Source of the DNA: Promethearchaeota archaeon
GTDB lineage: Archaea; Asgardarchaeota; Lokiarchaeia; Sigyniarchaeales; SOKP01
Reading direction: 5' to 3'
DNA: 64,000 nt
NCBI GenBank assembly: GCA_019057795.1
Contig: JAHLWS010000074.1
Span: 1 to 64,000 of the forward strand
Shown: positions 37,101 to 46,100 of the stretch, one piece after another
Layout: every line of letters starts with the position of its first letter
Position numbering within the stretch: position 1 is the stretch's first letter
Notes under the pieces: model-generated
Databases searched by the model: none
Seen by the model: the letters and a program-made list of their open reading frames with translations, nothing else
Told to the model about the DNA's origin: nothing
Translations under genes and position numbers: made by a program

Positions 37101-40100
37101 AAGGCACAGAATTTTCAATCGTTTACAAGCTAAAATTTGATTTCGAATCAAAAAGTTTCGGAAAGATTACTTTAGGTTATACCAATAATTACAATGAAAG
37201 TTCGATCGAGCTTCAATTACCGGACGGATTCTTACCGGATAGCGATGAAGCCGTAGCTCCTATGTTTACTCGATTTTCAGATAATTTTACGGGCGATGGA
37301 ACCCAAACTCAGTTTATCATGAGCTATGGACTTAGCGGAGTATCTCAATGGGACGGAAATTTCGTTATATATAACGAGGAAGAACTAATCTCCCAATTTG
37401 GAGCCTTTGATGAAGGAGTTTCTTCAGGACATCCTACTATCACTTTTACTGTAAAACCTCCTCCTGCCCAATCAAAGATTAACGTCACTTACGGAGTTAA
37501 ATCTCAATACGATCTTTCTTACGGATTCCAGAAAATCAATAAGTCTTATAGCGATTCAATAAGGCTAATGAGTAACGATGACACATCACCTCAAATAATT
37601 GACGAAGCTGATAGCGGACTGTCCACCCGAGTTCTTGACAATTCGTCTTTGTATATTTCATTGGATAATTCGGAAGAAAAAACAACTCTTAAATTATTAC
37701 AGGTACCTTTATTGTTTGCTCCTGAACTTAATCTTACTTTTACTTTTGATCAAATAGTACTGGATTATATCGAATCTTTTGATAACGATTTTAACAACCT
37801 TACTATCGAATTTAAATATATTACGAAGGATGGATATTACGAATTTTATTCCGACCCAAAAATAATCCCTCTGAATTATTCCGAAATTTCGCCTGATATT
37901 ATAGGTAATAGTTATTCTATTCTGTATAACAAAGACCTTCAGCCAATTTACGACATGGTTGGGACTGATAGTATCGATATTGAAATAACGCTATATCAAG
38001 CGGGAAATAGTGTTAATTACGCTCCATATATAATTTTAGAAGAATTTGAATATCTATCCGATACCCACATTGTTGAGATGTACGATAGAATGCCTCGTGA
38101 TTATTACGGAAACATGGATATAGACGCCGTAATTAATACGCCTCATTACTTCCAAGTATTCTCGAAACCATTAGTCGATTGTGAGTGGGGAGATTCGCCG
38201 TTTAATCTAATAGACGGAAGCGAAGTTACGGTAGGGCTTAAAGGCTTGCCTAACTCTTCCTTAGTTTCTTTAGATTACGATGGAGAGACTTATGGCATAG
38301 ACTATTGGGGTTCGGAGAAAACGCTTCCAGTAAATCTTGAAAATTTCTTTATGATCCCTAACTTGGGAATGTATACAGATACTTACAACATAGAAGAGAC
38401 TTCTTATCAAGACGGATATTTAGACCTCTATTACGGCTCAGGTACGGAAATCGATGGAGAGAAGCTTTATACCTCGACAATCTATATGGATTACGAAAGT
38501 AGTCCAGTCGCCGATTATCGTTCGAGTATTTTAGATAATACTCCAACTTCATGGGCAACAACATTTGATTTTGCTGATAAATTTTTAACCACTTATGAAA
38601 TGGAAGTAGAAGGACGCGTATTCTATCATCAAGTATTTGATTTAGATACGGATATAAACACCACTTCCGAGATGAACGATATCTTCCCTGATTACAATAC
38701 AAATATCTATTTCGGTCTGCAATTACCTTCCGACCTTGATATTGATGAGATTAGAGAGATCGGTTTACCCTATTCGTACGCGTTATCCATTCAAGGATTT
38801 CCAGTCGGAGATTATAAAGACGAATATTGTTTCGCACTCCCAACGGATAGCGGAGATTTCAATCCGACCACCGACCCATATCTACTCGAGAGTGATACGG
38901 AATACGCTTTAGAATTTGACGAATACGGAGCGCCATACATTCTATTCTTTAAACCGGTTGGAGATTTAAGCACTTATACGGACGCTCAAAATAAGATCAT
39001 GATCGATTATTGGGCAAATCACGAATTTATCGATAATCGCGATTATTACATCCACGAAAACCCAATAGACACATTTATTTCGCAGATCGAATGGGATTAC
39101 AGCTACGTAGATACTGACAATTTTAACCTCCACCCCGACTTTACATACGATACCAGCTTTACCGTGAATTATTACGCCTTAGAATGGGAAATTTTCAACG
39201 AGGACTATATTAAAGACGGCGACGATATATTTACCTTCCAACAGAGAGAATTTTACAACATTTCTGTGTTATATACGGGAGATACAAGCACCGATGAATT
39301 TAGCGTACAATATATCGTACCCGAGGGTCAATATTTAGAAGATCATATAATCTTCCCAACTATCTATGCATTGGCTCAGATTGATGACGATGAGGAAACA
39401 ATGAGAGTAATTGAAATTTACAATAGTTTGTTGCAAAATTATATTTCTCAAAATGCTCCTGATTCGTACAATTATACCGTTGATTTCGCCGAAATTGAAA
39501 CTTATATTAATACCTATTTCCCAAGCTATCAATTGGTTGAAAATTCTTTTATGTATATAACCACCGAATATAACTCTACTCTACTGCGATATCCAATGGG
39601 CCATACGCCGTTCAATTACGACTATTTAGGACCAGATCATTACGCCTACCATATCGCTCTATATATCAACGGTGAGTTTATCGCATATTCAAACGAAACC
39701 TTATTTAACGATTACGTGTTAAAAGTTGAAGATAATTATATTTATTTCAATAATAAGTCAAGAGGTCAAGCAGGTTATATCGACCCCGATAGTGAAATTC
39801 AACTAACTTATAAATTTAAACTTCAACCTGGATTACTTGATAGAAAACATTTTATGATAATTACCTATCCGTGGACGAATGTTTTTGAAACTGTTTTTGA
39901 TCCAGTCTTAGGTGACGAACAATTAACTTATAGAGAAAAATATAGAAAATTAAGCGGAGGCTCCATAATTACGCCTTTTGAATATAGCCTTTCTATTAAT
40001 ACGAAATATACCCTTTACTTAAGTTATCGCTTAAATCAGAGAGAATATTACGAAGAACGGTTTGAGATAAAATCCGAGTACTATGACAGCGCTGAAGGCG

Positions 40101-43100
40101 GCTACGTGTATAAATTTATTTCCCAAGAGCTCGATAATTACATCGATGTGCTTGAGGATGAAAAAGGGGATTCTGTTAACGTCTTTTATTTCGATGCTCA
40201 AGGCAAAATGATATTCTTAGACGCTTCTCATTACAAAGTTACTATTGGTTCGAGACAAATAGTTATTAAAAACGATGGAAACGAATTAGTAGCTTCACAC
40301 GGAGAATTTTACGTGTCCTTTATCTCGGACTACAACGATAAAGAACTTTTAAATTATCGCTTTTCTTACGACCCCGCAACGGATATAACAGCAACCTTAG
40401 ATGTAAATTATTGGGATGTTATTGACGCAGAGGGTATAGGCGTTATTCCAAATTTAGACGCGCCTTACTTCATGAACGAAGGAGAGACCACTCTGCAAAA
40501 CGTTGTGTGTCAAGCTTCTCAAATTGCTGCGTATCTTAGCGAAGGAACCAAATTAGAATTTAATTTAGAAGCAGAATTACAGGGATACGACCAACAATTG
40601 CTTGATGGAATACGCGATGGCAACTATTCAGCGCTCTATATTGATACAAATATTAAAAACATAGATAGTTTAGATAATCTTACTATTGAACTCTACGACT
40701 CTTCAGGTATAATGTCTGAATTTTCTCAGAACATGACCAGAGATGAGTTGATAATGTACGACTACAACATCAAAATTAACTTGCCAACAGATACAAATAC
40801 GCTAAAAAAGATTAGACTCGTTCCATTTTTCAGATCAGATAACGAATATAACGCGGATAATACTATAGGCATTAGCAGAATTCAAGCAATGGTCTGGGAT
40901 AATGAGCTTGTTTCCTTCATGGAAGACGATCAAGAGTATATGCACGTGAATTTAGAGCACGATTTAAAGACAGATATAAGCGGATACAAATTAGCTTACA
41001 TTTATAACGATAAATTACAATACCTCGCCTACCCTGACGGTGTTTCGATTACATATACCAAGGATATGGATATATACACTTTACATATTCCAAGCGTCTA
41101 TCTTAACCCTGACACGAACGAAACTACGAGATTTCTGGAAGGGCAAGAAATTGTTTTGCGATACAATTCGCCCGTAAAGAAAGGCATAGCTGTCGGTATT
41201 GGTAAATTATACTTTGAGAACAAAGGATATAATTACGACTCGCATCCAGATATTCCTAAAGCAGAATTATTACTGGTTAACGCTAATTCTTCGGATACCA
41301 ACACTTACGCTTACTCCGAATTTATTAACGATTATTATTATCAAGCCCCAATACAGATAACTCCGTTTGATACCGAATATAACGGCAAATATAAAGCTAT
41401 AAAGATCGATTTGAATATATCCGCTTTATTAGAAGCAGAAGGTCGTTTTGAACTAGATCTCAGTCATATCGTCTTTTCGGTACCGAATCCTTCTTACGAA
41501 TTAACCATTAGTGAAGTACTTATCTTGGAAGAATCGTACAAACCAAACTTACAATATGGAAGTATGGACGAACGGGTATGGCAATATACCGAGGTCGAGA
41601 TGTTTACCGCAAGCGCTAATCCGGAAGAGGATTCTTATCAATTAGCCCTAGAAAACGCCCCGTTATTCTATCCTGATACGGAATGGTTAGATTATCTCAA
41701 TATTTTTGACGAGGATGGCAACTACTATACAGCAGGAATCACAGGAGACGACCATCAATTACATTTCGAACCTTCAACTAACACGTTTACTTGGAACCCA
41801 TCGTTTAACCAGTACCCCGAATATTTCGGCATGGAATTCGAAGAGCCGTTATCGATTGAGCCTAATAAAACGCTTTATTTCGGATACGTCACCAATACCT
41901 CTTGGGCAGAACCGATCCTAATCGAAGCGGAGAACATTGATCTCGATTCTATTCGCGTAATTTACGATTATAACTATCTACTGAAACCGGAGTTTTACGA
42001 TTGGTACGCTACATTGAACCTTAGTGCCCAACATTCCTACGAGAATATCGCGTATTCCTTTAAAGAAGAATCCGAATATAAGGTTGTTCAGTATTATTAC
42101 GAGGAGTTTACCGTATATAGCGACGCTTCTCAATACACCCATACGTTTGATATAGGCGGGCTTTCTTTTGAAAACGATTTTGTCAACTTAAGCGTGTTTA
42201 AAGTGGTTGGTTTAACTCCCACTTTAGAAACCGAAATTTTGACAAATAACGACAATTTTTCGATTAAATTTAATGCAAATACGAAAGAATTAAATATAAC
42301 AGATTTGAACTTAGAAAACGGTTTATTGAATGTTTTTGATCAAATTACTGCTATTTTAAATTATTCATACGGTCCAATTTCTAGCTTTTCCGAGATTTAT
42401 TTATCGCCCGAATTTAACATTACTTACTTAACCGATCCGGAAGAAACCTTCTTTAGCAATGTCGATATCGATTATAACTATCGATCAAAATCGGGCACAG
42501 CTCTATTTGGAGAAGGTTCTGCAACCATTAATAGCGACGATACTTCATTTGTTCCTATTGATTTCTGTCGAAATCCCGATATGAGCACCGATTATCAATT
42601 AAACGGCTACGGTTCGGAGTTATTTGATAATTTTGAGATTTACCAAGACGAAAGCTCTATAATCTACGTAGCAGACATAGATATGGACGGGGAACCTGAC
42701 TATAAGCACACGATCGATGTAGACAAAGACGGAAAGATCGATGTTATTAGATACGGCCTTGACGATCCGCAGGGTTCCGGTGAGATTTATTGGCATACGG
42801 TTATTCAAGATTTTGAAAGTCGAGAAATTAAAGTAAAGCGAGAATTAGAAGAAGAGAAAAGAACCGAATGGTTTGACATAGATGACCGCGCATTTGCCTA
42901 TTACGATTTTAATGTTTTGAAATTACTATCAATTGTACTTGGATTACCTTTGTTATCGTATCATATTGCCAAAATGATGCTTCCCGACGTAGACTATTGG
43001 GCTCAAAAATCTATTCAGCAATTAGTCCAGAAACAGGAGTACGTAAAATCTTCCTTCTACAGCGTGACGATTGATAACGACAGGGATGGCTACACCGATT

Positions 43101-46100
43101 CTCAGATAAATTACGAGAAAACAGACGTTAACATATATTACGATATTAGCGAATATAAGAAAACAATTATTGCTGCCAAGCATCAAGATATCGTTACCTA
43201 TTTAGGAGAGTACATTGCCAAAAGTATAAGTTCCTTATTCACGGGCTCCCGAGACGATCCGATTTTTAACGACCAGTTAACCGAAGCCCATCTCGACTCT
43301 TCCGATTTTGGCTCTTGTAATTTATATACCCAGATGAATGCAGCTGTTTTGAACGCGACATACAGAAAATTCTCTGAATATACCCTCTCGTCTTATATCG
43401 ATACACTTGAGCGCTCCACATTGACCGTAATCGGCTGGAACGAAGGAGAGATCGAAGAGCAAAGGATTTATACGGACGATTTTGAGAACGGAGAGATTGA
43501 AAATGCGGACGACTTTTTCTCGAGCTTATCGGCAGAGCATTCGGTCACCGACATTGACACGGGACAAGAAGTTACCGTTGATTTCGACTCAGAATTTCCA
43601 TACACTCATCCAGCTAATATTAGTTGGGATTGCGAAACATGGGGTCCCGATAACGTTCCTATTAAATACGACTCCTTGCAGGTGATAGGAGAAGATTATT
43701 ATTATGCTACAAATAAATTCGAAAAAGAAATTATTATTAGAATTCCGAATCGATTCTCGTTATACAACGATTTTGGTAAAGTTAGTAAGTTCAGCGTGGA
43801 AGACGGCGGTTGGGTTGAGTTTAAAGTTAAAGGTATGCTTATAACCCCTCCCGATGGTCAAGTATATTATACTTCCGATGTCGATTCCTTTGTTTCCGAT
43901 TCAGCAAAAGTTAGCGGGTTTTACTTCTACGTGGATTCTGATTTGAATGGATTTTTTGAAACAGTTTATATTCTAAACGATTACTATACTTTGGATGCTT
44001 CAGGTACTCCAGTATATACCGTTATGTCAATAGGAATGAATTACGATGGTATTCACGATTTTGCACCCTACGAACGATTATACGACAGAGAGCTCGTAGT
44101 CTCTAATTTCGAGACGTTGACGCAAGAATCCGTCATGTTTGGAAGCGATTGGATTTACAATTTCAGGCACTTAAAGGACGAAGATCTTTTGAAAGAAACC
44201 GAATCTAAATTGGAAGAAAACAACTTAAAACCAAAAGACCAAATATTTGAGATTTACAAACTCGTACAAATGAGCGAGCAAAACAGCGAATTTTCCGAGT
44301 TATTCTACGAAATTAGGCACAAGACTTATTCAACCGCGTGGGAGCAATATAAAGAGCAATTAATAGGAGATATTGCCGAACAAGTGTTCATGTCGGTCAC
44401 TGCCTCCCTTCTTAGCGCGACGGTGGAAGCCATCCTTACCGGAGCCACATTTGGTTTCGGATGGCCAGCTGCTAAAGCTGCTGCGACTTTAACTTATATG
44501 GGAGTCTATACTTTAATGACTAAATTTTACGTCGACATAGACCTCGCCAAAGCAGAAGCTGAAAAGCGCTCTCAATCGTTCTACTCGGTTTCGAGCGAGA
44601 CTCGTGAGCCTACTTCCCTTAACGAAAAAAACGCCTTGGATAGGGTTCTCGGCGATAGCATGGCGGCAGCACTTATAGGACATCCTGGCGGATATTACAC
44701 CGAGGTGAGTGGAGGAGAACCGGGTAATATGTATACAGGTCAGCTACTAGTAAGTCCTCCCAATCTTTTACGCATGCTTTATTCGTTTGAAGGCTTTTTA
44801 GATTTACTTTGGGAAAACCTCTGGAGCATGGGAGAATCGGACCCCGATGTTTACGCCGCTCTCGATTTTGACGACATTAATTTGGATTACTTTTTACTCA
44901 CTAGCGAATTACCCTCTTACAATCAGAACCCCTATTACACCTACGAGAACGCGGACGGTATTTTTGATTTGTACAACATGTATGCCCTAAACACCTTAGG
45001 CTACCTCGAAACTCAAGTAAGTCAAGCTTCTAACGGGCAGTACGACGCAATTCGAGCGACCTGCATAGACGGAAGACCACAATACGAGTTTATTAATAGC
45101 ACCTTGTACCAAGCAGTAAGACCGCAAAGCGTGTTATATAGACCGATCGTGTTAAGCCAAGAAAGGTACGACCAACTACAACCAGCGCCCGGTAGTTTAG
45201 TAGTAAAAGCCCGATGTAAAGATTATAGCAACACTATCGGAATAGACGCTTACGCAATGGGCGATGTGGAGCGCGAGGTGTACGCGGCAAAAGTTCCGCT
45301 CAACGACAACGGTTTTGAGTACCCTATTCGACACATTTCAATTGACGTGGTAAAGTACAACATTTACACCGGCTTCAGTTATTTTGTTAAGGGTCTTATC
45401 GTGAACGAGTCGGATTATTCTATCGATCTTGGCAACCTCTATTTCGCGAAATCCATCGAAGCGATCGTATCGGAAAAACATAGCGGGTTCGAAGACTTTT
45501 TAAGCTACGCGTTAGCACACGAAATAATAGAATCGAAAATTTACTTTAACATTCACATAGTTTTTGACGTGTTTATCCCCGACACCACTGAAGAGACAAG
45601 CAGGTTGGCTTTAGCCCAAGCAACATCCCATACAATCATGGATTATTTTAATCAGTACGTTTTTGCGGAAGTTTCGGCTAATTCTATTTCAGAGATTGCC
45701 TACACAGAGACTATGACTTTCTGGTCTACTTTAATCAGCGCTCCCCTCGTGTATTTCGGCTCCTGGGCTATAAAAGGCACGGATAAGATGATGGGCGAGG
45801 CATCAGTAAAGTTAATTAAAGCGGGGGAAATAACTAGAGGACAAGCGATTAAACAAATGCTACTTAAATCATTTGCCGGCATGGCTCTAAGCCCCATTAA
45901 AGAAGTATTTGAAGAAATCATTAAAGACGGGTTTACTGAAGCGTTAGCAGAGAATCTCATCGACATGGCGGGAGGAACGGACGACTTAGGTTTCTGGGTC
46001 TCTTCCTTTATTACTTCCAGAAGAGAAACTACGGGAGCGTTAGGACAATTAGCGCTCGGAGACGCCAGCGTAGCTTTCGGGGACGCCAACCTAAAGACAA

